The notes below the pieces were generated by a model. That model searched no databases. It saw only the letters and a list, made by a program, of their open reading frames with translations, and had not been told where the DNA came from. This document shows positions 34,001 through 44,640 of a DNA stretch of 64,000 nt, piece after piece. Origin of the DNA: Nectonema munidae (taxonomy: Eukaryota; Nematomorpha; Nectonematoida; Nectonematidae); NCBI GenBank assembly GCA_030549495.1, contig JAUIRK010001036.1, positions 468,001 through 532,000 of the forward strand, in the 5' to 3' direction. Each line of letters begins with the position of its first letter. Position 1 is the first letter of the stretch. Position numbers and translations under genes: made by a program.

Positions 34001-36471
34001 ATATAAATATTGTCCTTTTAAATTAAGTTTATCCTTTTTTCACTCTAATTTGACCGTTTTTTGTTTTTATATTCAAGCAGTCTTTCGCTCAACTAATAAT
34101 TTAAAATTTTTCGATTTTATATCATAAAAGACTTTTTGGTTTGTGAGTAGACCTTCCATATTACTTTTGTTGTTTTACGGTTAGGTCCTATAGACAAATT
34201 CATTTATATTAATTTTTAAAAATTATAGAAAAAGGTTTGCCCTCACCCCAATAATTTTGAGGATGTGTGTCTCTGACATATACATTTACATACTTTTAAA
34301 AAATATATATATATTATGAGCAATTTTTTTCTTTTCTTAAATTTATTTACTCTTGTTCTTCTTTTCAATCACGTTAATATTTGCTTCGATGGATATTTCA
34401 ATATCCCTTCGTTGTCTCCTTTTAACATTTTTAAAAGTATGTCAATCTTGTACCAATTCTTCATATAACTCATTTTCTTCAAGCTTTTTATTTGCCTTGC
34501 CTAATGTAATCTCTTCAGTGAATGGTAAATATTTTATTTATAAGTATTCTTTCTTTCTGAAACACTATAATATCCACAAATTTTTAATTCATTTAGATCA
34601 ATTTTATCTAAAATATATAAAAATAACTAATTGAAAAAAGTTTAAATAATCTGGAAGAAAAGGTGAGAAGCATATCTTTGAAAAGATAGGAAAATTTATT
34701 ATAAACGCAAACAGGAAAAGTGGAAGCCCTAAAAAATAATTGGAAAAAGTTATAGATAAAGAATTAATTATATAGAATTTAAGGGCTGAACACTTGTATA
34801 AAAAAGAAAAATAATATTAATATGACAAGAAAAGATCACCCCTTCTAAAAACAAGACCATTCAAAGTTTGGTTGTTTAAAAACACACAACGCATTAAGAT
34901 CTTTAAACTCATCAGTTGGGCTTGAAAATAATTTAAAAAATTAAACATTTTCAACTGTTGACAGCATAGTTTGTTATCATGAATATTACTCTTAAAAAGT
35001 CAATCACGACATCTTGCAAGAAAGACAAGGCTCTAATTATAGCGTATTACGTCATCATTTTATCATACTAATAATAGTTATTATTATACATATAGAGAGA
35101 GAGGATAACAATGCATTCATGACATTTAAAAAAATTTATGGGAAAAACGAAAAAACCTTTGCTTATAATAATTCTACTCACCATCTATAACATTGGATTG
35201 GTATAAAATGTTTAATTCAACTCACAAATCGGGGAATAATTCGGTGTACAACGCAGCCTCTATATCCATTTCCATCTTCTCCACTGTTATCACAAAGGGA
35301 TACAAAATTTTTGGCTGTCATCGGCACGATGTCAAAACGGATCAAGGCAATCAACTTTCCAACAAAGTGCTCGTCAATTGTGATTGACAGGTAAACTTTA
35401 GTGGAGTTGGAAATAGAGGAGATTTGATTGGCTAAATTTGGATTCGCTGAGTTATGGATACTAGATTGGTCAGCATCCATAGATTTTTGTTCGCCATTTT
35501 GATTTTCAGAGTCATTTAGATTTTCTTTTTTTGATAAAAATAAAAATGGATCGTGCATAATGATTAAAATAAATATTTTAGTGGGTGATAAACAATACTG
35601 GAATTATCTTCTAAACTTTGAACATGAGTTTTGAGCCAGGAATCTTGGCTCCATATAGCTCGCTTGGATTCCTTGGTAACGCTTTGAGGACGTGCTCTAT
35701 TGACAGTTACTGTTTTACCAAATATTTCAGATTCATTCTAGAGGGAATAAAAATTAAGAAGTAAAATATGATGATGATGATGATGATGATGATTATACTT
35801 ATTATAATGAAATTTTATAGTTTTAAACAAAATGTATGAGCTATGGTATTAAAATATTTCATATATATTTTAAATAATAAAAAACCATGTTGTCGATGGC
35901 TGCCAAAGCATCCTAAATATTTTATTGAGATAAATTAGAAAGAAGTATCAAAATATTCAAATTTTTACCTCTGAGCATTCAAACTCCACAAATCCAAACC
36001 CTCTATGACTACCTACGAGTAAAAAATGTGAGATCGATGAGTTGCATGAAGGAATGGGACTATACAATATTGGTTCTTGTTAGGAATGGGACGATACCGA
36101 GTACGACTTCGATTCCCTTAGTTTTAAAAAAATAGTCTTGAAATATCAGACATAGCCAATTCAGTCTTTGTTTAACAGTATGTAAGTAAATCAGAAGCAA
36201 GTGACATACTATATAGAGGCTTGAAATCAAAGTTTTCCTATAGTAAGCGGAATAAAGGTATCAAAAGAAAGTGTAAAATTTTCGGGGATTGATTCAGATG
36301 CCGATTCCCGTTAATCGTCCCATCACCAACTGTCGTGATTCAAAGATGATGAGATAAAGCAAGCATGCATACCTGTTTCATAATCTATTGGAATGGAAAT
36401 TTCTGTGATTTCGCCAAAAGGAATGAAACTTCTCTTCAGAACTTCTTCATTCACTTCTTGTGATAATCCTC
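30956..36471 (-). CDS. PPIE: cyclophilin E-type peptidyl-prolyl isomerase (RRM + cyclophilin), partial, 8 exons
   Basis: Eight minus-strand exons: 36,471-36,373; 36,012-35,969; 35,912-35,886; 35,737-35,599; 35,524-35,226; 33,941-33,836; 33,369-33,294; 31,022-30,956. All have GT/AG borders and all phases agree, giving about 285 codons against 301 in human PPIE. The RRM half shows [20 protein letters not shown] and the RNP1 motif RGFGFVEF. The cyclophilin half keeps all the catalytic-pocket residues I can place: Arg (HRIIP), Phe, Met, Gln, Ala (MANSGP), Phe (QFF), Trp-Leu (EW|LDG) and His (LHVVFG). The linker is longer than usual and rich in Asn and Ser. In other animals PPIE is a nuclear spliceosome-associated isomerase that binds the MLL PHD finger. 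The first exon (start and LYVG) and the last exon (about 22 residues) were not found. Confidence 0.95.
31023..33293 (-). other. 2.27-kb PPIE intron
   Basis: Largest intron found in the gene. It holds a GC-rich block at 31,390-31,560 (a CATGGGGG start and runs of C, possibly an old hAT end) and a low-complexity TTTGGTTT tract at 32,575-32,640. No coding is recognised. Confidence 0.6.
33294..33369 (-). CDS. PPIE: PPIE exon g: cyclophilin MANSGP/QFF segment
   Basis: 76 bp. Acceptor ttcactag, donor G|GTATGT. Encodes [20 protein letters not shown] and MAPTEW. The Trp codon is split by the following intron. The plus-strand frame across it is a shadow. Confidence 0.95.
33484..33550 (+). repeat. SINE family A, truncated copy
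   Basis: Matches the minus-strand body of 3,118-3,245 in plus orientation (ccatctg region and GGATTATTCTTCTCTC). Lies in the PPIE intron between exons f and g. Confidence 0.45.
33836..33941 (-). CDS. PPIE: PPIE exon f: cyclophilin core
   Basis: 106 bp. Acceptor ttttacag, donor CAG|GTTTTT. Encodes [15 protein letters not shown], then [23 protein letters not shown] replaces the usual MCQGGDF but keeps Met and Gln. Confidence 0.95.
34100..34275 (-). mobile_element. degenerate end of the CAGGGGCGCACATC hAT family, in a PPIE intron
   Basis: AATAATTTTGAGGATGTGTG followed by TCTCTG (to 34,275) is the decayed inverse of the left terminus CAGGGGCGCACATCCTCAAA. The preceding tract (atatcat..agactt..ttgg..gagtagac) recurs at 40,795-40,860. 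Confidence 0.55.
35226..35524 (-). CDS. PPIE: PPIE exon e: linker and cyclophilin start
   Basis: 299 bp. A polar linker ([15 protein letters not shown] and so on) leads into [33 protein letters not shown] and HRIIPRF. The strong donor TTT|GTGAGT ends it after the catalytic HRIIPRF. The frame upstream of 35,524 is intron. Confidence 0.95.
35599..35737 (-). CDS. PPIE: PPIE exon d: end of RRM and linker
   Basis: 139 bp. Encodes [19 protein letters not shown], then IWSQDSWLK, matching human NESELFGRTIRVNLAKP and VWSDDDWLK. The donor CCA|GTATTG gives a 74-bp intron to the next exon. Confidence 0.9.
35769..35793. repeat. (GAT)n microsatellite
   Basis: About eight GAT units in a PPIE intron. Confidence 0.9.
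35886..35912 (-). CDS. PPIE: PPIE exon c: 27-bp microexon
   Basis: Only nine codons, DALAAIDNM, in phase 0 on both sides. Acceptor atatttag, donor ATG|GTTTTT. It matches human DAAAAIDNM, so it is required for the RRM helix 2. Confidence 0.9.
35969..36012 (-). CDS. PPIE: PPIE exon b: RRM RNP1 motif
   Basis: 44 bp. Acceptor ttactcgtag, donor GAG|GTAAAA. Encodes [14 protein letters not shown], containing RNP1 (RGFGFVEF), the RNA-contacting strand of the RRM. Confidence 0.93.
36373..36471 (-). CDS. PPIE: PPIE exon a: RRM N-terminal part
   Basis: 99 bp. Acceptor tttcatcag, donor G|GTATGC. Encodes [20 protein letters not shown] and [13 protein letters not shown], aligning with human [20 protein letters not shown]. 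Enters in phase completing a Gly codon from a missing upstream exon. Confidence 0.92.
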
Positions 36472-37990
36472 CTGATGAAAAACGAAGCATATGATATAGA
36501 TTTACTCTAATACAGTTGCTTCCATTGAATGAAATAAGACACGGTCTGCTATGAGTGTCCTAAAAGGAGGCTAATGCGGGAGACTTTATAAGTCTACCCT
36601 AATCATGAGTATGTCTTGAAAATATTGCTTGTATATCTGACATCGGACAATATTTGGATACATATATGCTATATAAAGTGTGGCCAAAGAAAGTCCTTTT
36701 TTAAATATTAATATCGCAATAACCACTTTTCTGTTTATAAAATACAATGCACTTTGAAATCTCTTCTTTCAAAAGCAGAAAACAAAACTAAAATAACCAT
36801 TTTAGCTCTCTCGCAATTTTTTCAAGAATAATTTTATTCATTATTCTTTTTAAAAACCTTTATCTTGCCCGGGGTTGTGTAGTCGTAATCGGATTCTAGA
36901 ATCCGTGGAGTCGCACGATTTGAAAAGGAGTTTCTAAAAATAGGTATATTCATAAGAGTTAGATTAAGAAGTAAATTCATAAACACTGATTTTATGTAGT
37001 GCTTAACGATGCAAAACGCAGCATAAAAAATGTTTATCATTTCAGTCTAACGTTGTCCTTTTGCAATTCATAGAAAAAGGCTGGAAAATTCAATAAAATA
37101 AAAGAATGCATTTCTTTATTACACAAATACCGTATAAAGGAAAGAAACTCAGTTTATGGGTAGAGAGTTTATGTAAAAAAATTTTGAACCAAAAACTTTT
37201 GAAAAAATAAATTAGGGTAAATTGTTTTTGAATGCTATTTTAGCTTAGATATAAAAGTTATAGACAATAATTTGAATTTTTTTGAAGACACACTAAACTA
37301 AAAACACAAACTAATAAAAGAATTTAATAAATTACGTTAAAAAAAATATATCAATCATTTTATGTTGCAACATAAAGCAAAAGCGTGTAAGATTCAGGAC
37401 AGTTGGAGACTTATAATAACGGGGAAAAACATTGGAAAAACGGCAAAGAAGTTGTCGAATAATCAAGTATCAGATAATCGAGGTCTGACCGTATTACCAA
37501 TGAGTCTTTTTATACAAGCCTTTGTTGTTGTTGTTGTTGTTGTTAGCCCCTAGATTATACTATCTTTATATGAGTATAATATATCAGTTCAAAACAAAGC
37601 TTTGTTTAAAACTGAGAGAGTATTTCCATAAAAGCAAATAAAACTATTCTACACTACACCCAGAAATCACAACATGTTGTAATTCTTCACAACCATTAAA
37701 TAATAATGTATTGCCATCAAAATATGCCTGACTACAATTGCTTGAATGTCAGCTCATTTTTCATCATCACCATATGCTCCTATGATATCCGCTTATTATC
37801 CTGTGATATGACTGTGAGGCAGACAGTATCAACAGAAGTTTTAATTTCACTACAACTTTCTTCAAAAGAATGATGATAGCATATGCACTTGACCCAACAT
37901 ATATAATATCTCTCTCTGTCTCTCTCTCTCTCTAAATGTCGCTTTTCAAGTTCCGCTGTTCATATATATGCAATTTAGCATATAACTTTC
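36472..37990. other. upstream of PPIE exon a; microsatellites only
   Basis: Must contain or lead to the missing PPIE first exon, which I could not identify. Holds a (GTT)n tract at 37,523-37,545 and a TC/AT-rich tract at 37,905-37,935. The open frames at 36,834-37,040 and 37,362-37,553 show no family. Confidence 0.4.
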
Positions 37991-39013
37991 TATTGATTAA
38001 TCAAGAAAATGAGATTTTATGTTGACAATTCCAGTTGCACAGATAATATTTTTGATATTTTCGATGATAACACAGAAAAAAACAGAACATTTCGTATTCT
38101 CTACGATGAAACCTTACAATTGATTCTAGAGGAATTTGACAACAGCTTTGGTTTTCGCCAAATGTTCATCCTTTTAATTGTTTTTTTTCAGGTTTAATGA
38201 AAAAAACTGCACAATAATGAAAGGACTTTCATATTTATCCCCTGAAAGTGTAGGATTTTTGGAATATGAAAAACTGAAACCTTTTATATCCTATCTACAA
38301 AATATATCTCAGCAGATTTTTTCGTAACTTAAAGTTGGAAAAGAAAATATTAAAAAAAAAGATACAGAAAGAATCCAACGTTATTGATGTATTTGAAGTA
38401 CTCGGACGAGTTAAAGAAGCATTTCCTAACATATATAAACTATATGAAGGTATTTTAAAGCAATTTTGTATTATGTGAAATGACTCTTATTCTCTTTCAG
38501 GCCTTTTTATGGTAGGTTCGAGTACAGCAGTTTGTGAAAAAAGTTTTTCAACCTTGAACAGGATTATGACCCCTTTTAGAAAATCCATGACTCCCTAGAA
38601 GAAACAATTTAATATTTCTTTCTTTTATGAAATAATATACTAAAAAAATTGACATAGAAAAATTCATAATTTTTTTTCAAATAAAAGAAGAATTACATTT
38701 TAAAGAAGTCATCAATTTCTTACTTTTTTGTTTTTTAAGATAAAAACTTTTTGCAAAATTATATAATTTTTAAAAAATTTCTCATTTGTTGTTAGTCAAA
38801 CTTTTTCTTTTCAAGTAATGAAGATCTCATTTTTTTGGTGTTGTTAGTTTTTGTTGCCAAATAAATTCAGAAGCTGAAGAGGGAGGTAAGAATTGCAACC
38901 GTTACTGATTGGAATAAACTTAATAAGTTTTTGAAATAGTTAAAACTTTTTAAAATTAATTAGACTCCAACTTTGCCCCCCCCCCTCAGAAAAAATTTCT
39001 GGGTACGCCTCTG
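37990..39013 (+). pseudogene. ZMYM-like hAT transposase C-terminus with right end
   Basis: Plus strand. An early frame (38,009-38,197) contains RILYDETLQLILEEFDN. Around 38,230 is GLSYLSPESVGFLEYEKLKP, and at about 38,505 the hAT dimerisation motif GSSTAVCEKSFSTLNRIMTP appears with the third acidic residue (CEKSF). The right terminus TTTCTGGGTACGCCTCTG ends at 39,013, the inverse of the CAGRGGCGTACCCAG end used by ZMYM-related hATs. The N-terminus and catalytic Asp motifs are missing. Confidence 0.75.
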
Positions 39014-39017
39014 GTTA

Positions 39018-40062
39018 CAGTATAATTTCGTTTTCTCGAAGTTCGATAAGTCGAAATTTCCGTTAAGTTGAAGTTTTTTTTATTCTCCTCCTTTTGAGAC
39101 CTTTTCAATATTAATTTAAATACGATATCTCGAACATAATAACTCGAAACTTCATTTATCTTGAAGCGTTTCACAAGTTCCATGCATGAAAAAAACGATC
39201 AGTATTCTCTCTATAAGTCGAAATGTTATTTTCAAAAACATATTAATTAATTGAAATTAGTGAAGCATGCGTTTTATGACACTATTGCTTTTCTGTGTGT
39301 GCTAAAGTTAAGAAAAATCAATCATTTGATGTAATAAGCTTTCCCTTTGACAGATTGTAATGAATGAATTTTTTGAATGCTTCTTTTGTAGGCAAACACA
39401 GCAGTGTATACATCAAATACTAGTGGGACATAGATAGTTTCATGTAGCAATATTATCATTTGTGTATTTACTTTTGTCACAATTTTTTTGTCATACACAT
39501 TCATCCGTGCATCATTTTGCTTCTTTATTTTCATTTTCTTTTGTATTACGTATTATGCCAAACATAAAACGCAAGCTAACTTCACATAAGATAGAGACAG
39601 AGTATTTGGCATTGTTAGAGGTTGAAAAAAATAAAATCCAAGACACAAATTGCAAAACAGTTTGGAATACCGTTGAACACATTGTCAACATGGATAAAAA
39701 AATCTGATGAAATAAATCAGGCCTATGAAAATAAAAATCCCTCAATTAAACGTATTCGTCTTCCACACTATCCTGATGTAGAAGAAGCCCTTTTCATTTG
39801 GTTTAAAAACACACGGGCACAAAATATTCCTGTTTCAGGCCCGATGCTACAAGAAAAAGCAGCAAAGTATGCATCAGACTTTCAGAGCTTAAACTTTACT
39901 TGCAGTGATGGCTGGCTAACAAAATTTAAGGATAGACATAACATATGTTTTCGTAATCTATGTGGAGAGTCAAGAAGTGTAATAGATGATCAAATTGAGA
40001 ACTGGGCTTGCACGTTCTTACCAAGACTTCTTAACAAGTACACTCCAAATTGTATTTACAAC
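39018..40062 (+). mobile_element. Tigger/pogo element, left end and N-terminus
   Basis: The left terminus CAGTATAATTTCG at 39,018 follows TA, with the repeated TCGAA-type subterminal words typical of Tigger. The transposase starts MPNIKRKLTSHKIE (39,555). A frameshift near 39,640 leads to TQIAKQFGIPLNTLSTWIKK, the CENP-B/psq helix-turn-helix. Then come the second DNA-binding domain (YPDVEEALFIWFKNTRAQNI, FQSLNFTCSDGWLTKFKDRH) and FLPRLLNKYTPNCIYN, where the catalytic NADETG should follow. There another hAT element begins. The DDE domain is not present downstream, so the 3' part is lost. Confidence 0.85.
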
Positions 40063-40760
40063 CAGGGTATAATCGGAGATTTGCTATGCAATTTTCAAAT
40101 GTGCATCGTAGTCACTGCGATGCAATTACGCTGACTGAGCGTGTGTGTGCCCGACTGTGATGATCGATCAGCTGTTCAATGCATATAGCCTTGATTATAA
40201 ATAACTTAATGCTAGTTGCTATTATCTGTTATTTAAATTGTTTTCATTTTTTAAAGACATCATTTTTAGTGTTTATTTGTATGTGAATTGTTTCGATCAA
40301 AATTACAAGTGGTGTAAAATTGTATACTGTTCAAAAATCGCCAAAAGAACTTGATCCTAAAAAAGAATGGCTAAAGTACACAGAGACAAATGGCATGGTG
40401 CACACAATATCTTGTGATTTGTGTCAAAAACATGAGACAAAGCTAAACGCACTGAGAAATTTTAGTTCCTCTTTCATAGTAGGCATTAAGAACACTGCCT
40501 TAGAAGGATAATGTTATCAAACATTCAAAGTCAGATATGGATGGACTAGGTTCTTGCGATTAAAAAATGTTAGCCATGCTAATTCCGAAGGCTTAAAACA
40601 TGCACTTGAAGACTTCTTCATGAGTAAAAAAGTGTTACACAAAAATAGAAACTGCTACACAATATAAATTTTGCATAGCAGTTTTTGCTGTGCAAAATTT
40701 TAAATGTAAATTTTAACCTGGGCGTGTACATCATGGGCCAACATCAGGGGAACTCGGAGT
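40063..40760 (+). mobile_element. hAT-like element inserted into the Tigger
   Basis: CAGGGTATAATCGG at 40,063 interrupts the Tigger frame right after IYN; the preceding octamer is TTTACAAC. From 40,320 the frame has WLKYTETNGMVHTISCDLCQ, KLNALRNFSSSFIVG and KHSKSDM, the N-terminal zinc-finger region of a transposase group related to C17orf113/ZMYM-like proteins (known pattern C..C...F...H). Degenerate coding continues to about 40,640. No matching right end or second TTTACAAC was found, so the element is truncated. GGCGTGTACATCATGGGCC near 40,722 may be part of an end. Confidence 0.6.
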
Positions 40761-40779
40761 GAAAAGGGTTTTCGTTAAA

Positions 40780-42510
40780 AAAATAATTTAGAATTTTTTA
40801 ATTTTATATCATTATGAGACTTGTTTGGCATGCGAGTAGACTTTCCTTATTAGCTTACTAAATATATCAATATGTCTTTTTCATATGAAATATTTTAACT
40901 GATTTTCTATTTAAAGTTATAAAAATATGAATTTTTCTAGGCTTAATAAAACGATTCATTCGTAAGCAGTCAGCCAACAGAGTAGACAGTTTGTATTTAG
41001 TACAAGTATTTCTTGGAAATGAAAAATGATATGACTATCCATTTGACTGAATGGTGTAATTTAGTTCTTTAATAGGCTAAGTTTTGACTTATAATTTTTT
41101 CTTTTATATTATCTACTAAAACTTTAATTCTACACTAAAAGCTGACAATCTTCAAGCTTTGTTTCATAGAACTGGAAGAATTGTAAAATCTTTTGAATAG
41201 TCGTTTTGTTACCATATGCTATTAAATGGAATTAATATAAATTTTAGTCCCAGTAAATCATAAATAATCTGTCAAGATAAATTTTAAGAATCTACAAAAA
41301 TAAGGTTTAAAATATGAAAAGTAAAAAATTTTATATAAAATAAATATAAAAAAAAGTAAAAAGCAACAATTAAAATATACTTTAATTGAATAAAAATTAA
41401 AATTTAAAGTAGCAAATGATAAACTAAAAATATATATATATATACATTTTATTAAATATTTAGTGACCCTCATGCAAGCTTCCTTTTCACCATATTCACT
41501 AAAGATTATTGATTCTTTAAATTAAATTAAGGCACAGTTTTGATAGTAGTAGACATAGCTTTCAAAAGCTGAATTGTTAAAAAATCGTTAATTGTTTTTA
41601 AACATGAAAGCATAACTTCAAAAAATACTGTTTACTTTATCCATCCTATTTTAAATTATTTTTGAAATAAAAAATTTTATACCTACATAAATTATGCGCT
41701 TTTCTAAATTTACAGCCATAAAAATAATGAAGTGAATATTTTAATTCAAAAAAACAAAATAAAATTTGAAAAAATCAATTTTTAAAACAAATATAGTCTT
41801 TAGATTCCCCCGTTTTATTTCATTATTAAATCTATCTCATCTAAAAAGAGAAGATTTAGGATAGTATTTTATTTAAAGAAAGAAAGAAAGAAAGAAATTT
41901 ATTGAATGATAATCAACATTTAAAAGAAGCGTTTCTTAATTCATTCAGTTCCAAGAACAAACAGAAGGTTAATGAAACTTCTATAAATCAAAAATTATCA
42001 TTATACTATTATTTTAGAATGTTTATTATCATGCTCAGTTTATATGATGACTTAGTTTTCCCAATTAGTATGGATAATGTGAAAAAAAATTATTATATCA
42101 AGAAATAAAATTAACAAAAATACCGTCATGATGAAATAGAGAATACCGATTTACTAAATGGGAGGAAAATTGTTCTAAAATGATAAAAAAAAATATATCT
42201 CACCGAAAATTAACCAAAGTTAAACACTAACGACAAATTAAATCTAGAGTGACATCAAATTTAGCATGTTTGAATTGCTGTGTAAGATAAATTTATTTTA
42301 AAATAATGAGAAATTAGGTTTGGCCTTAAATCACGTATGAAAGCTAATTTACTGACAAGTGAAATATTTTGGGTCAGTTAATTACCATAATTTGGTTTAT
42401 TATTTTGTTGAATTATAATTTATTTTGAAGTTTATATATTGGACATTGATTTACAGCGTTGATTGATTTTCATGTAAAATAAATATTATCATGAGATTCT
42501 CAACAAGCCA
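40780..42510. other. AT-rich stretch without gene
   Basis: Contains the dispersed tract at 40,795-40,860 shared with 34,110-34,180, a TATATA run at 41,430 and a (GAAA)n tract at 41,876-41,896. Frames at 41,258-41,473 and 41,902-42,108 have no recognisable family. Confidence 0.5.
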
Positions 42511-42905
42511 CTTATGTAGCATCGTCTCCCCGAATGAGGTATATCAAATCTTACATCTAGCAAAATGTGAACAGAAAGTTGAACATTGTCTCCCTAGTCA
42601 TTTGTACATGGAATAGAAACCATCGTAGTATACAGGTTGGAGATGAATCATCGTAGTATACAGGTTGGAGATGAAACATCGTAGTATAGAGGTTGGAGAT
42701 GAATCATCGTAGTATACAGATTGGAGATGAATCATTGTAGTATACAAGTTGGAGATGAATCATTGTATAAAACGTGTTGGAGATGAAACCTCGTAGAATA
42801 CAGGTATCGTAGTATACAGGTTGGAGATGAGTCATCGTAATATACAAGTTGAAGATAACACTAAAGTTGTCTCACCGCGTTCAAGCGTACAGGTTATGAG
42901 ATAAT
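42511..42905 (+). repeat. dispersed repeat with expanded 27-bp minisatellite
   Basis: About nine units of the form CATCGTAGTATACAGGTTGG followed by AGATGAA (42,618-42,860). They sit inside a longer repeat whose flanks (gtctccccgaatgag, cctccctagtcattt, cgcgttcaa..gtacaggttatgag) recur at 58,196-58,360 and 59,174-59,250 with a single unit each. Confidence 0.85.
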
Positions 42906-43209
42906 TATTATATGAAATATTAAGAGACCAAAATTTTGTCTAAGTAAAAAATTTATTTTTATTTTGTTGGTTTTTACACCTGCAAATTATCTTGAAGGAA
43001 GTTTATGTAATTTCAGGTAAATTTCGGTATAAAGAAAATGTGGTTTTTGTCCTGCTATTTATTTTTTGTTTATTTGAGTAAAGTTGAGCTTAAAATCAAA
43101 CCAATTTTTGTACTTTTCTACATTTTCGAGTTTATCTTTCTTTATTTAGCTTTATTGTAGTAAATTTTAATTTATTTTATATAGTTTTTGCTTATTTTTT
43201 ATTATTTGG

Positions 43210-44140
43210 GTAAAAAGACACGCCCGCCTCTACATCCACTTTCTTTGGGTTTCGATTTCGTCCCAGAACATCTTTCAGGTCTCCATCTTTAGACTCGAGC
43301 TCATAATGATCCTGCTAAGATGTTTCCCAAACGTGAAGCGATTTGGCACTGTGCAAAGGTAGTAGGAGATGTAACGGATTGCATTTTTCATGGACTTTAT
43401 TGGGGGAGGAGCTCCATTTCCAGTCCTTTGAGCGTGAGTAAAGCTCTAATTCGTTTTTTCTTTATACCTTCTTCAAATTGGAGGATCTTTTCTTTAAGGT
43501 TTAAAATACCGAAGTACTTTATACTTTTTTTAATTTGTTTGTCATTTCTTCCAGATACGTCTTGTTTTCTCCAAGGATAAGGGTATCATCTAGGTTTAGT
43601 AAATTTCAATGAATTTGTTTGGCTTTCTTTCTACAAACGTTGCCACAAGACTTTTTATTACAAATTATAGTACCCCGGGGACAAAGTTCGCCCCCATGTG
43701 TAATCTTTTGAACCAATATTTTAACATTTTACTATGAAGCCAAAGAACTTTGAGTAGGTAGTGTATACTTTAATGCCATAAAAAGTATTTCTGAGATCTT
43801 ACTTTGTAGGCCAATTACATTTTTGGTCCAGGTGTAGGAGTGAGGTTACCCCTTTTAAATCAAGAGGTTCTTTCTTGAATATTTCTTTAGTGAAACTATT
43901 GTTTTATATATACATTGCCTTGTTATGGTTTTTAGCAGTAAGAAGATTGACGAGATGACTTTTACTTTGTGGTTAACGCCAATAATGTTATTGTTTAACA
44001 ACTCTGTTATTACTTTTTTTTTTCAGGAACATTCTTTGTTTTGGTTTTGGTTGTAAAAACTGATTATTGAGCCTTTCTTGCTTGAGATTATAATGGGCTT
44101 GTATCCAAATTTTAATATCTTGGAGGTTTTTATGTTCCTT
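43210..44140 (-). mobile_element. retroelement reverse-transcriptase fossil (DIRS/LTR-type)
   Basis: Minus-strand remains of a reverse transcriptase. The clearest piece, near 43,610-43,440, has the YXDD-box neighbourhood in the form LDDTLILGENKTYLEEMTNK, as in LTR and DIRS-type RTs rather than LINEs. More decayed RT-like sequence lies upstream on that strand. No terminal repeats were recognised. The copy is broken in many places and looks old. Family level is uncertain. Confidence 0.45.
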
Positions 44141-44640
44141 AACCCTATCAGTGACGGGGAACTATTTTAGTCACCCCCCCCCCCCCTCCTCAACTAAAAT
44201 TTCACTTGTACCAAATTGGCTACATCTTTTGCTACCATACTTCGTGACATTTCTTAAAATTGATAGCTGCATCTTTTGATACCATTTTTATGGCAGTTAA
44301 ATGACCTTTTCATGCCTAAACCTGTCAATCAAAATCAAAAGTCAAACTTTTTCAGCAAAATTGTGACAGTACCTCTAGTTAAGCTAATAACATTGGTACT
44401 ATATTATATACTTGTTTGAAAATGTATAAATATATACAGTTTTGAAGACATAACACTTTATAGTTTAATTTTTTTTAAATCATGGTTATTTTTTGGGAAA
44501 TGTTAATCAAAATTTTGATAGATGAGAAATATATCTAATAAAATATACCTTCAAATTTTACATGAAATATAATTTTTTATATCAAATAGGGCATGCTAAT
44601 TTCATTTTTTGACTTATTTTTGGAATTCAGAAATTAAAAA
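44141..44640. other. spacer before satellite array
   Basis: A C-run (44,175-44,187) and AT-rich sequence. A diverged satellite-like tract begins at about 44,500. No gene recognised. Confidence 0.4.

Noticed and set aside
37040-37075. Possible first exon of PPIE (minus strand, MNCKRTTLD)
   Set aside because: It resembles the start of PPIE (KR.LYVG) for only a few residues, lacks the YVG end and has no GT donor in the right place.
42618-42860. CRISPR-like array
   Set aside because: The 27-bp units are directly adjacent without unique spacers, and the organism is an animal; it is a minisatellite.
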